From Paramecium pentaurelia (taxonomy: Eukaryota > Ciliophora > Oligohymenophorea > Peniculida > Parameciidae), in NCBI GenBank assembly GCA_905183005.1, contig CAJJDO010000141.1, positions 1,910 to 65,909 on the forward strand: 64,000 bases of DNA, read 5' to 3'. The notes beneath the pieces are model-generated. The model did not search any database. It was not told the DNA's origin and saw only the letters and a program-made list of their open reading frames with translations. Positions 34,957-46,734 of this stretch are shown here, piece after piece. Made by a program: the position numbers and the translations under genes. Position 1 is the first letter of the stretch. The number at the start of each line of letters is the position of its first letter.

Positions 34957-37235
34957 TCAAAGTAATTCAAATTATTTCAATAATGACTATTCATCAAAAT
35001 TTAATGATAAGTTTCCAAGCATAGTCAAAGTTGGTTTATTTGCATCATCTCTTAATTCTCTAAATGGATCATCTTTTTAAGATATAATTCCTTTATTAGA
35101 TTTTTAATAAGGTAAATTTTACTAGGCTTGGGATACTTTTGATCCCTACAATTAAGATTTTACAATTTAACTTTAATAGATAGGGTTTTAAGGTTATTAA
35201 ATAATCTGTTTTTATTTTTTTGATTCTTCCTAAAGAATTTCTTATGGATCACCAAAATGTCCTAATAACATAAATAGAGCTTTAGATTCTGTTTTTAAAT
35301 TCTATTAAATATTTATTATTCATTATACCTATTAAATTTCCAAATAGAAATGAGCAATAACAGGTTTAATCAATTCATTCAATTCAAAGGATCTAAGATT
35401 GATAATAAATTTAATTAAAGATATAATTTAAGATCTAAATTATTATCTTTTGATATTTTCATCTGGGTTTCTATTCAAAATGGATTTTGGATTACTCTTT
35501 ATATGTTCTTAATAGTTGCCATAATATTCTGATATTGCAATTTTAACTAAATTAAATGTAAATTCTTAAACTGGATTTGATTTAATAAATCTTGTAAGTA
35601 ATAATTATATTTATTAAAAAGCCAATTAATAAAACATGATAGAACTTAAATATAATTTACTTAGCATATCTAGCATTAAAATAGCCATATTAATATCAAT
35701 TTTTGGATGAGTGCAAACAGATTTTAATAATTGAAAGTCAACTATGTTAATTTATATTTCATTTTATTCAATTTATAGTTATTTTACCATTGGAATAATT
35801 AATATATCAATTGGTATAGTAGAGTATTTCCTAATTAACATTAAGAAATTGGCTACCAAAAACTCTCTTATTTCTTTTTAATCAAAGTTTTCAATAAGAG
35901 AAAATACTAATTTCTTATATAACAAAGCTGCATATTTGTCTTTTTAGAGAGCTAAATTATCTAGAATTCTAAATAAACTTTGATAAGTAAATATTCTCAT
36001 TGCAAAACTAGATTCTCTTGTAGCTTTTCTTGAATTTAACAAATATTATTCCATTTACTTGATAACAAATTATTATGGATAAAATATCCAATAATGTTCA
36101 AAATATTTGAGAGCTGTCATTCGCTCCATTGAAGTATGTTAAGGTTCAAATAATTTCACAGCATGAGAAGCAAATACTTCAAAAAGATTCAATTCTTACA
36201 TTTAATCTCTAATCTAAATTGTTTAGATAATCCCATTAATAAAATCGATGTACTCTTTACCAGATTTCAATATTTTTCTTAATTGAACATCAAAGAAATC
36301 GACAACATTATATTAAGAGACTACACTATATATTTTACAAACTTATTCTAAATATTAGTGATGACGTTGTTATGATAAAATCAATACAATTAAACCTCCA
36401 TGTTCTCTTATTAACCAAGCATATACATCTTCCAATAATTCTTTTTAAGGCAAATTTATCAAAATTCCTTCAATTATGTATAATGTCCAATAACATACAT
36501 CTGAACTTTATGAAACCAAACCAGCTTTAAGAAGAGATAACAATATATCTATTTTGTAAGTTACAAATTTAATAATATGATTTATGTATTTAGACAATTC
36601 CATCAACCAATTTGTGACACTCTTGAAACTTTTGTTGCCTTTAATCAAGATGTTTGATAATTATTTATAATTTTAATTAAGTAAGGCTACTGCTTACTTA
36701 GGTTTTAATGTAAAATGTTTGCAAAGAGAAACTATGATGAATTCTAAAAGTGATTATGTTTGATTAAGCGGCTTTTCAGGATCAATTTCATCAATACCTA
36801 TTTCTTAAGGCTCATTTTATTATGAATCAAATCTAGTTGTTGTACTTACTTATTCTTCTACATAGAATGCCATTTCATAATGTTATTTTAATTCTTTCAA
36901 AAATTACATCAACATCTAAGTATCTCCTTTAACAATTGAAACTACATATATGGAAATTATGTACTTTTGATATCATCATCTAGTGTTATGTTAATCTATT
37001 GTAAACTCTTACATACATTATTCCAATTGTATAATCGTATTCCATTGCTATTACCTTTTTTGACATCTACATCAATCTTTTAATCAAATTATTTAAGAAT
37101 CTGACTAACTATTATTCCATTCAAGAATTGTTCTTCCAAAGCTTAATCAACATGAGCAAATAAATTGTTAATAGGTAATTCTTATATAACATTTATTTTG
37201 ACAAGCCATTGATAAATATCAAGATCAAGTTTCAT
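34957..37235 (-). CDS. CH-like domain plus armadillo-like repeat protein
   Basis: The first 90 residues resemble the CH-like domain of sperm/flagellar proteins such as SPATA4 and SPEF1: IYQWLVKINVIQELPINNL, FLNGIIVSQILKQFD, KKGNSNGIRLYNWNNV. A 23-nt intron near 36954-36976 (GTACATAA..ATGTAG) leads to about 500 residues of helical repeats, likely armadillo-like. A 27-nt intron near 35306-35332 precedes a tail that ends with TLTMLGNLSLNFDEQ. About 740 residues. A ciliary or microtubule role is likely from the CH-like domain, but I cannot name an orthologue. Confidence 0.7.
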
Positions 37236-37642
37236 AATGAAATTTAATAATTTATAATATTTTTATTCTTTCAAATATTAGATTGTAATATTATTGATTT
37301 CTATAATATATTTATTACATTTCTATTAATCATACAGAAAATTAATAAATATAACACTTTTTCATTTTAAATATCATCCATGATTGCACTAGTTATTTGA
37401 GACTTTATTAATATCATCATTTAAAAATAACAATAATTTTAGATTAACAAACTTAATTTAAACTATCTTTTTATCATTTCTATATATATCTTAATTTTAT
37501 CATAATATCTAATTTATTTCATATATCTATAATTTTTAAAAATTAAATTTACTTCAAACTTTCTCCCTTAATTATATACTTTTACTATGTTTATATTAAA
37601 TAACATCTATTTATTAAATAAAGTAATAGAAATAGAAATTGA
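37236..37642. other. Divergent intergenic region
   Basis: About 400 AT-rich bases between the starts of the CH/armadillo gene and the membrane otubain gene. It should contain both promoters. No specific element is recognisable. Confidence 0.5.
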
Positions 37643-38777
37643 ATGACATAATTGCTTTACTATTTTGTAGGAATTATAGTAGTCTTCTTGATTGTATTTA
37701 TCTTAGTCAAAAAATACTGCAAGTCTAATAATCCGGAAAACTAGCACTGTATCCCATATAATTAAATAGAATTTCTAGATAATTTTGAATTGGAACCAAT
37801 TGGTCCAAAGGGTTATCAAACAGAAATTCAAATATAAAACAATAATGAAGCACATTGCAAAATAAATATTATTTCAGATTAGATGAGCAGTAATAGACAG
37901 ATGTCTTCAATTAATTCCAAAATTTAATAATCAATATAATTGAATACACCTTCTCATTTTAAAGCTGATACATAAAGAAATAAGTTCGTTTAAGATACAA
38001 TTAATTATTTATATGATAATAGTTGTAGAAAAAGAAATGTAGGAAATAATTTTAAATATTTTTTGGGTGAGTATTATTAATCTTCAGATTTTTTGTAATA
38101 GTATAATGTAAAAAAGTTAGTGAGTAAATAACAATTAAAATAAATATGTACAGCATATCGAGCTGTAAGAGGAGATGGAAATTGCTTTTATACTGCATTT
38201 GGTTTTTAGTTTTTAGAAATTTTATTATTAAAATATACAAATGATTAATTTTACAAGTTTCTTAATGAAAATCAAATACCTTTTTAAATTAAATTATAAA
38301 ATGAAAATATTATAGATGAAAGTAATTAACAAGCCTTTCGAAATGAATTTTTTTATAGATTAGAAAGACTTAAATTAATTTAGGATATAAATATTAGAAA
38401 GTAGAGATTGTTTGAAGAATTTAGAGCATATGAAAAAGAAAATGAATAAATAGATGGATGTTTATATGGATTGACTACTATATTTTTTAGAAACTTAGCA
38501 AATAAGGCTGTTGAATTGAATTAACTTATTAATCATAACTTTGATTCATAAATTTTATTCTAGTGGGAAGTTGAATGCAATGATAATGAAATAGTAATAT
38601 CATCTTTAGCAAATTTTTTGAAACTGTAATTTAATAAGAAATTTTCTTAGATTTATTCAACTCATATTTTTCACAAATTCCGATTTTATAGTAAATAAAT
38701 ATGGCATGGAAGATGATTAAAAAATCATCTTGCTCATTAAACCAGGACATTATAATATTGGAATTAAAGAAGATTGA
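37643..38777 (+). CDS. Membrane-anchored otubain-like cysteine protease
   Basis: The N-terminus is one transmembrane helix (LLYYFVGIIVVFLIVFILV), then a linker of about 120 residues, then an otubain domain. The catalytic Asp/Cys motif is YRAVRGDGNCFYTAFGFQ, followed by IDGCLYGLTTIFFRN. The catalytic His is in LLIKPGHYNIG, close to the C-terminus. One 25-nt intron near 38629-38653 (GTAATTTA..TTCTTAG) joins the last two blocks. About 370 residues. Shares the DGCLYGL and PGHYNIG blocks with the protein at 12920-15220, but has a membrane anchor in place of the coiled coil. Likely a deubiquitinase held on a membrane. Confidence 0.85.
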
Positions 38778-38930
38778 AGATTATAATTTATTATAAAATT
38801 TCCTATGTAATTGTATTTTTTCTTAATAATAATTCTATTATGGTGTTATATTAATAATAAATAAATTTAGTGATAAATTATTCAAAACTAGTTTTATTTT
38901 GATATACTCTTATTATACATAAAGTGAATA

Positions 38931-40581
38931 TCATTCAAAATATTTGAAATCTTCAGTATCTACATCCTCATGATTTTCTTAGGCTATTTCTACTTATTTT
39001 TCTATTGGTCTTGATCTGAACATATTAAGTCTACCACTCTTTTTTTTGCTTGGTTACATTAATTTCAACTAATTGATTCTATTTCTTGCAGCTTCTTCTT
39101 CACGTTATCTATCAGCATTTTCTTTTCTTTTATCTGCTTTTCCTTTATTATCAATTTCTTGTTTCTAATTACGATTCAAAATGTTTTTACATAATGAAAT
39201 ACTCTTTCAGGTTTGAAAGTCTTGACTTATTTTAAAAGTTTTTCAATCAACTATTCTATTAAGCCTAATATAAATAAAGTAGGCCTAGTTTAAATATCTT
39301 AAACTTGTATCATATCTATTTGAAATTATTAATAAACTTCTATTATTTATTATCCCAAATCTTTTTATTCTTTTCCTGATGCTTTTATTATACCTCCTAA
39401 TTACATATCTTTTAATTCTTATGTCATTAACTAAAATTAATATGTGTGTAATTAATACATCTAATTTCTTTTTTAAGATTTCTTTTTGTTCATGTAATTG
39501 TTATATCTTAATATTTTTTTCTTATTTCAATTTTTGAAATTTAGATTTAACTTCTTCAAGATTTTATTCTGTTTCTTGAGCAGTTTAAATTAAGAATAAG
39601 TTTCTCTCCTCTAAATCATTGAATATAGATATTAATTATGATGGATGTTTAAAATACATTTCAAATTCATCTTCAAAATCTTCTAATTCTTCCTAACTAA
39701 AATTTATCATTTATCATACTATTATATTGTTTGATCAGACTAATTAGATTTTTAGAGTTTACCTTCAAGAATACTATTATCTTTAAGTTTATCAAGTAAC
39801 AAACTCTTAAGTTTTGCTTTATTATCATGCCATTCTTTTGGTGCCAATTTATCTAAAAATTATTTATGATCAATATAAGCAGTTATTAATTCTTCCATTC
39901 TTTATTTTTCACCTCTTATACTAGTCATTTTTATATTAAGTTATTTTATAATAGCCTCTTTTGCTTTTTTATCTTTAATTTCATTTTCTAATTTTAATTC
40001 TGCATCTGCTCTTGCTGCTTTATTTGTATCCAAAAACTATTAAAAATTATCAGCATCTTATTAAAGCATTTTCATGCTCTAAAAGAAAACTTCTTATTTT
40101 TCCTTTTAACCTTCCTTCATTTTTTTAATTTCATTTTCCATAGTATTATTTGATTAGGAAATCAAAAATAACTATCTTTTATCTTCTATAATTTTAACAT
40201 TAGAGACTAAAGTAATCCCTCTTTTGTTTTACTCTTCTTTTTCTAATTTACGTTCTTTAATTATATTCAAAGCATCTTTAATTTTTTGTTAATCCTTTTC
40301 TTTGAATAGTTTATTATTTTTTGTGTAATTTTCATCATAAGGTGTACTTACTTTCTTTAAATAATAAAAGAACTATATACTTCAAATCTAGTCAATTAGG
40401 TTCTACTTGTTGCAGTTTCCTTATTCCAAACTTTTGTATTTGACTTATGAAATGAGAGTTATTTTTTAAACCTATTGTCATTATATAGAAAAATCTCTTC
40501 ATCAGATGGATATTGGAATGGACTATGACTAGTAGTTCGAACACTGATATCTAATTTTGGTAATAATAATCTTAAACTCAT
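38931..40581 (-). CDS. CFAP100: CFAP100 (CCDC37) homologue
   Basis: Matches CFAP100, part of the modifier-of-inner-arms complex of the axoneme. Landmarks in order: LFKEKDQQKIKDALNII, EDKRQLFLISQ, KEGQKEKQEVFFQSM, QFLDKLAPKEWHDN, YFKHPSQLISIFNDLEERN, LIQTAQETEQNLEE, and a basic end with MFRSRP. Introns: 26 nt ending AAG (near 40357-40382), 23 nt (near 39703-39725), 28 nt (near 39427-39454) and 26 nt (near 39166-39191). Without the 23-nt intron the protein would seem to end at a TGA that overlaps a new ATG; with it the conserved sequence is continuous. About 510 residues. Confidence 0.88.
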
Positions 40582-41221
40582 GATAATAATAATTAAAATA
40601 TCTCATGTTTCATATGTCTTTCTGAAATTTTGGCTAATCTTTTGCATATATTTATAATTTTAGGTTCTTCAAATTAGTTCTATTGAATTGTGGATATTAA
40701 TTAAACCTAAAAATATTCAACAATTTTTATACATTAAATCTCAAACATTCAGCTTCATATTGGCTTTCCTTTTAGAATGAATCAAAAGATTTAAAAATAA
40801 AGTAATACAATTTAATAAGTTTTCGTTATTACCTTTTAATTCTATAAGTCATATAATAATATTTAATAAATGTAAATGGAAGTGTTATATCTTCAAAAAG
40901 AGTTCTAACTTTATTTTTTTCATTTAATAACTTTTAAATTTATGAAAAATTAGTTTAAATTTCTTAAACATATTATTTTAATTTTTCATAATAATAAGAT
41001 TACATTATATCTGCAATAGTTGGTGGTTGACATCCCTCTAATCTAAATAACATTTTTTAATTAAAAACTTTATCATCATTTTAAAGAGAATTAACATAAT
41101 TAATTGATGCAATTTCTTATTATTAATTATTTTACAAACACAATGGATAAATAAATAGTGGTAATTGATCAGCCTTTCTCGATAGATTAAAAACATAATA
41201 TTTCTTAAAAGTTATTATCAT
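40578..41221 (-). CDS. Hypothetical protein upstream of CFAP100
   Basis: Starts at the ATG at 41221 (MIITFKKYYVFNLSRKADQL). The frame is open and protein-like for another 25 codons upstream (KILLAGILDLILQFSEG) without an ATG, so an upstream exon is possible. The middle carries LEGCQPPTIADIMQSYYYEKL. Two ends are possible. Unspliced, it stops at a TGA at 40610-40612. With a 26-nt intron (GTATAAAA..TTTTAG) it ends CKRLAKISERHMKHEIF, with a TGA at 40578-40580 overlapping the CFAP100 start. No family is recognised. Confidence 0.5.
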
Positions 41222-41318
41222 TCCTTCTGAAAATTATAATATTAAATCAAGAATGCCAGCCAATAGAATCTTTCTTGTTGTTATTCTTTATTACTGATAA
41301 AAAAAATCAATTAAGAAG

Positions 41319-42055
41319 ATGAATATATACACAGGTATCAAAAAAAAGAGGAAATTAATAATTCTTTTACTTATTGTAGTTAGTTTCAATGAAACAAGTA
41401 AATTATAAAAAAAGAATTATGTAGATGTTTATAATAGTTAATTGCATTTTGGAGGTGAAACTGGTAATTATCTTACGAATTTATATCCATTATACACTAC
41501 ATAACATGTAGTAAAGATATTATTGAGTAACCCTCCTCCCCAAAGTTGATTACAGAGAAGGAATTACAATATTAAGACTATGAAAAAGTAAGCCAAGGCT
41601 TTATCAGAGTTTTCTATTTGATTAATAATTATAAAGTACTTGAAAAATAAAACACATGTAATCCTAATATATGAAATCCATTCACTAATATTACTAAACA
41701 TATAAAAGTTTTGCCTATATAATTTAAATAATATGCGGCAAAGCCAAAAATTAGAATTTAGAGTGTTGTAAAGAGAATAGTCACGAACATTTATGTAAAA
41801 GATTCTCTTCCTTCAAATAATTACGTAAATTCTAATCTATTAACACGATTTTAAAAATAAAATTTGACTTAATTGACCAAAGGAGATTCTAATTGTTAAG
41901 GAGCCTTATTTGGATTTAAAATTTTGATTGGATTTTCAGGTTTAGTGAAATCTTAAAATTACTATTATTCCATAAAGTAATTCGTCATTCTTTCTTTTCT
42001 TCTTTATATATCATATGTTAGTCTATTTTAGTTCATTAATTTAATAATTAAATGA
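41319..42055 (+). CDS. Putative membrane protein, model uncertain
   Basis: Starts with a signal peptide or anchor (LIILLLIVVSF). A 20-nt or 38-nt intron near 41508 is needed to reach LITEKELQYQDYEKVSQGF. The frame then has one internal TGA (41672-41674) before a long open stretch with KVLPIQFKQYAAKPKIRI, TKGDSNCQGALFGFKIL and a hydrophobic C-terminus. The frame ends at a TGA that overlaps the ATG of the Arp-like gene, so the tail may include intergenic sequence. It is either a gene with an unresolved intron or a pseudogene. No family is recognised. Confidence 0.4.
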
Positions 42056-43077
42056 GTCTAGACAAATAATCAAGACAATATGAAGTAATATTAGAGATTG
42101 GATGTGCATATACAAAAGTGGGGTTTTCATTAGATACTCAACCTAAAAAGGTGATCAAATTGAATTTTGAGAAACCCCTTTAGAAATCAAGATTATCATA
42201 TGAATTGACAGTGGAAGAGAAATTGTATTAAATATTTAATGTTGATATGGTATGTAATTTAAAAGGAAGATCAGTAGCTTTGATATATAATTATTATAAC
42301 AATGAAGAAATGTATAATGTTATAGCATATGTGCTATTTTATAAATTTGAGGTAGCAAAGATAGCATTTTTAATTGGTAATATACTTCCTCTTTACATGA
42401 CAGGACATTATTCAGGTTTTGTAATTGATTTAGGATATAATGCATCAACTGTTAGTGCTGTTTACGATGGATATTCATTATTACATTAGACAGGTTATAT
42501 AGGAGAAGGAGGTAAGGATTCAGCCAAAAGAGTTTAGATGTTATTACCAGATTATTCATGGGAGTAATTGGAAGATATTGCAGTTAAATATTCTAAAGTC
42601 TTAAATCCAGGAGATGTTGATGAAAAATAGAAGATTAAATTAAGACATGCAGAAATTTCAGAATTTGAATTGGCAAAATGTTATACTGATACATATTTTG
42701 GTAATTATAAAGAAGAGGAATCAAATATAGCATATGGATTTTTAAAGATTGTTTCTTAAATAAAAGATAGAGATATTATTACTAAAATGGCATAAAATAT
42801 TGTAATTACAGGGGGAGCAAGGAAAATACCAAATTTATTATTGAGATTTAAAAATGAATTGCTTTAATTATTAGAATCTGAATTCTCATCTATCAGAAAT
42901 ATTAAGTTTTATATTACTAATCTTATAGCTTAAAATTCGAGTTGGGTTGGAGGTGCTCTCATTGTTTAAATAGGTGGTTATGATAGATTTATTGTAACTA
43001 ATTCTAAATTTAGAGAGAATGGTAATATGTTCTGCACAAGATCAGATGCATATAATTTTATTTCTATTAAGCCATGA
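42052..43077 (+). CDS. Actin-related protein (Arp10/Arp11-like)
   Basis: An intact, intronless frame of 341 residues with the actin fold: phosphate-1 loop equivalent LEIGCAYTKVGF, phosphate-2 loop equivalent SGFVIDLGYNASTVSAVYDG, adenosine region NIVITGGARKIPNL, and near the end SSWVGGALI, the counterpart of the actin WIGGS motif. The overall divergence and short length fit Arp10/Arp11 (ACTR10), which caps the pointed end of the dynactin filament. A divergent ciliate-specific Arp cannot be excluded. The ATG is the first of the frame and overlaps the TGA of the upstream frame. Confidence 0.78.
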
Positions 43078-43156
43078 GATCATTGTATGTTATATTATTT
43101 ATCTATTTTTTATTTGTTTCTCTATAATTAAGTTTTTAATTAGTTATTTTTTGTTA

Positions 43157-44576
43157 ATGTCTGATTAGATTACTAATAAAATTCTTGAATCTTATGGGTA
43201 TTATCATCTTTTATTCCAAAGTTTTAAAGGAGCTTAGCCACAATTTAAAAGTATTATATATCCTATTGAACAATTAAAACACTCTATAGAGGATCATCAA
43301 TTAAAATAAATCTCTCCTGAATTATAATAAATTTTAGAAAGTGAAAGAGCCAGAGAGATGGTTTAAAAAAGAGGCATTACTCTTGATAGAACCAAAGAAT
43401 TCTTTTAAGAAAAAATTAAGGAATATAATGCAATTATTGATTTATAACATTTAAGATCTGGGTAGTCTTATGTAACTCCAAAAAAAGATAATGTTTTCAA
43501 AAGACATACAGCAGACTAGGGAGAAATCACAAATTATCATTTTGTCTTAAATTGGCAAAATTTGAATTTGGTATTTGATGAAATAGAAAATTCAAATAAA
43601 AGAGGAAAATCATAGCTTCAATCAAGAACACCAGATCAATCTTCAAGTCAAATAAGTAAACCTTAAATATCCATCAAAACTACAAATAAAAAAGGAGGTT
43701 TAGTCAATAGATTAGATAAAAAGTTCAATGATTATGATACGAAAATGTCTTAATCAATTGCAACAAATTTACCAGAATCAAGACGATTTTCTATGTTTCT
43801 AGAAACTCCACAATAAAAAAGTAAGAAAATTATAGGAAATTAACTAGTTAATAGAAGAAATAGTCTAAATCCATAAGCAGTTAAAAAATATGTGAAATTT
43901 CATAACTTTATGAGAACTGTTAATGTTTTAACAAATAAACCTGAAGAAAAGATAGAGTCTGAAAATAGATAAGTTGAATTTTAATTCATATATTTAGGAT
44001 TTGATAAAAACATATATCAATGACGCATTTAATAAAGAAAGATAACCTACAGATGTTTCTTAAAGAGAAAGAGCAAAGTCTTAATAAGAAAATAGAAAAA
44101 GGAATAAATAGATGTTAGAATAATTCAATTAATTGAATCAAACTTGTAGTATTTAACATCAAACATTTGATATTATGAATAATGATATACCAATTTATGA
44201 TGATATTTGTAATATTATATGATAATTAGAGTTTAAAAGTGTTGATCACAATTAGATTAAATAGAATTAAGAAAGAAGGAATAGGATAGTTTAATCAGTA
44301 AATTCAAGAATGCAACCAAAATATATACATTTAGGTGGAAGTAGATATGCTGTAAAAAATAATTTTTCAAATTAATAAAATTATTAATAAACAATCAATA
44401 CCTTATTAGTGAATTAAATTAAAGAAGAATTTAAGAAATTAAAATCTTTTGATGATGGAATTGATTTAGAAGTTTTGGAAGGACCTCCTAAAAAAATTGA
44501 TTATCATTCTTCTAATCTGAATTAAGATTACAATGATGTAAAAGTATCAAAAATTGTATAGAAAATGAAAAGATGA
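43157..44576 (+). CDS. Hypothetical basic protein
   Basis: About 455 residues, rich in K, N, Q and S, starting MSDQITNKILESYGYYHLLF. Two introns: 25 nt near 43976-44000 (GTTGAATT..TATTTAG) and 21 nt near 44209-44229 (GTAATATT..TAATTAG). The middle contains Ser/Arg-rich patches (SRRFSMFLETP, NRRNSLNP) that could be phosphorylated, and a tail with LEGPPKKIDYHSSN. No domain is recognised. Its last 99 bases lie in the second duplicated block (copy at 45607-45705), where they should not be counted again. Confidence 0.62.
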
Positions 44577-45605
44577 CATGATTGTATCTTTATTTTTATA
44601 CTGATGATAAGAGATATTTATATTTTGAATTAATTTTATATTTTTAATGAAAAAATCCAAAGGCAGCACATCTGTTGATTGTCTATATATGGAATCCATG
44701 TTAAACAAATAGATCAGATCAAATATACGTATGATACAAAACAAGATTTTAAGTCCAATGCTCTTGACTCCAAAACCATAATCATAAAATTAATAGAGAA
44801 ATATTGCAAGTAGATTACATAGTTAGTGTAAGAAGATACAAAAGATTAGTAGCAAATGATTATCCAGTTTTAAGACAACAAGATTTTAATGAGTTAATTA
44901 TATTAACCTATGGTTATCCATTCTCATAGAGTTCTTTAGAATAATAAAAACTGTACTTTTGAGAGTCCTAAGTTTAAAAGAAATTGTTTTCATTTAGATA
45001 ATGGATAAGTTACCTTAAAACATTCCCATTATTTAAAAAAAGGAGGATAATATATTTAAACATCTTAGTAATAATAGGAAACTAAACCATGGCATCCATT
45101 CATTCGTATGAGAAGGAAAAAGTTTATTCAAAATTTACTTGAATAAAAATTAACACAAGAATCATAACCAATCTAAGGTAGTACTTGTTTTTAGCCTATC
45201 GCTGATTTAAGCGGATGGTAAACATAGGAAGAGCCTTAAATTGAATGATTGTAATTAAAATTTATTAATTTATCAAATTCTGTAAATCATAATCTATATC
45301 TTGAATGTTATTAAGTTAAGGGTCTAATCAAAACATTAGGTTGAGATTCAAATTTACCAGATATAATTCTTTTTGATTAATTCACTTTTTTCACTTCTTA
45401 TAAGTACAATTATTTATATTCATCTCTTTCTTTGATTAAAGTGTTTAAATCATTATTTGATTGAAGCATCTCTAATTCATTAACTCTTTTCTACAATTCT
45501 TTCTCTCTTGCTAAAACTTAGACTAATTCATCTCTTATCATACTAGCAAACTATCTAAGTGTAGGTTCTTGCATTTCTGTAAGATTCATTTTGATATCAT
45601 TATGG
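44478..45605. repeat. First copy of a 1128-bp exact duplication (contig end)
   Basis: Repeated, apparently without differences, at 45607-46734, with a single N (45606) between. It starts GAAGGACCTCC and ends GATATCATTATGG, exactly at the N. As at 10686, this is best explained by two overlapping contig ends joined without merging. This copy has the correct upstream context (the end of the gene at 43157). Confidence 0.95.
44731..45248 (+). CDS. Small hypothetical basic protein
   Basis: ATG 44731 to TGA 45248, with two probable introns, of 28 nt (GTTAGTGT..GATTAG) and 37 nt (GTTAATTA..CTCATAG); the second is long for this genome. The product starts MIQNKILSPMLLTPKPQ and has TFESPKFKRNCFHLDNGQ and KPWHPFIRMRRKKFIQN, suggesting a basic, possibly nucleic-acid- or cytoskeleton-binding protein. 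No family is recognised. Copy at 45860-46377 is the same gene. Confidence 0.5.
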
Positions 45606-45606
45606 N
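45606..45606. other. Single N at contig junction
   Basis: One unknown base between two identical 1128-bp blocks, apparently an assembler placeholder. Confidence 0.95.
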
Positions 45607-46734
45607 GAAGGACCTCCTAAAAAAATTGATTATCATTCTTCTAATCTGAATTAAGATTACAATGATGTAAAAGTATCAAAAATTGTATAGAAAATGAAAA
45701 GATGACATGATTGTATCTTTATTTTTATACTGATGATAAGAGATATTTATATTTTGAATTAATTTTATATTTTTAATGAAAAAATCCAAAGGCAGCACAT
45801 CTGTTGATTGTCTATATATGGAATCCATGTTAAACAAATAGATCAGATCAAATATACGTATGATACAAAACAAGATTTTAAGTCCAATGCTCTTGACTCC
45901 AAAACCATAATCATAAAATTAATAGAGAAATATTGCAAGTAGATTACATAGTTAGTGTAAGAAGATACAAAAGATTAGTAGCAAATGATTATCCAGTTTT
46001 AAGACAACAAGATTTTAATGAGTTAATTATATTAACCTATGGTTATCCATTCTCATAGAGTTCTTTAGAATAATAAAAACTGTACTTTTGAGAGTCCTAA
46101 GTTTAAAAGAAATTGTTTTCATTTAGATAATGGATAAGTTACCTTAAAACATTCCCATTATTTAAAAAAAGGAGGATAATATATTTAAACATCTTAGTAA
46201 TAATAGGAAACTAAACCATGGCATCCATTCATTCGTATGAGAAGGAAAAAGTTTATTCAAAATTTACTTGAATAAAAATTAACACAAGAATCATAACCAA
46301 TCTAAGGTAGTACTTGTTTTTAGCCTATCGCTGATTTAAGCGGATGGTAAACATAGGAAGAGCCTTAAATTGAATGATTGTAATTAAAATTTATTAATTT
46401 ATCAAATTCTGTAAATCATAATCTATATCTTGAATGTTATTAAGTTAAGGGTCTAATCAAAACATTAGGTTGAGATTCAAATTTACCAGATATAATTCTT
46501 TTTGATTAATTCACTTTTTTCACTTCTTATAAGTACAATTATTTATATTCATCTCTTTCTTTGATTAAAGTGTTTAAATCATTATTTGATTGAAGCATCT
46601 CTAATTCATTAACTCTTTTCTACAATTCTTTCTCTCTTGCTAAAACTTAGACTAATTCATCTCTTATCATACTAGCAAACTATCTAAGTGTAGGTTCTTG
46701 CATTTCTGTAAGATTCATTTTGATATCATTATGG
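45607..46734. repeat. Second copy of the 1128-bp exact duplication
   Basis: Same sequence as 44478-45605, at an offset of 1129. It continues directly into the kinesin gene, so it carries the true downstream context. It contains a second copy of the end of the 43157 gene, of the 44731 gene, and the complete 3' part of the kinesin gene. Confidence 0.95.
45860..46377 (+). CDS. Small hypothetical basic protein (second copy)
   Basis: Identical to 44731-45248 and part of the duplicated contig end. In the true genome there is probably one gene here, convergent with the kinesin gene, whose stop lies about 40 bases away. Confidence 0.45.

Noticed and set aside
38659..38680. A second intron ending GGAAG in the membrane otubain gene
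   Set aside because: Once the 25-nt intron near 38629-38653 is removed the frame is already correct and continues through YGMEDDQKIILL to the catalytic His motif.
39703..39725. Separate gene starting at an ATG that overlaps the apparent CFAP100 stop
   Set aside because: Removing a 23-nt intron (GTATGATA..TTTTAG) joins both halves into a continuous CFAP100 sequence with the conserved HPSQL and DLEERN motifs.
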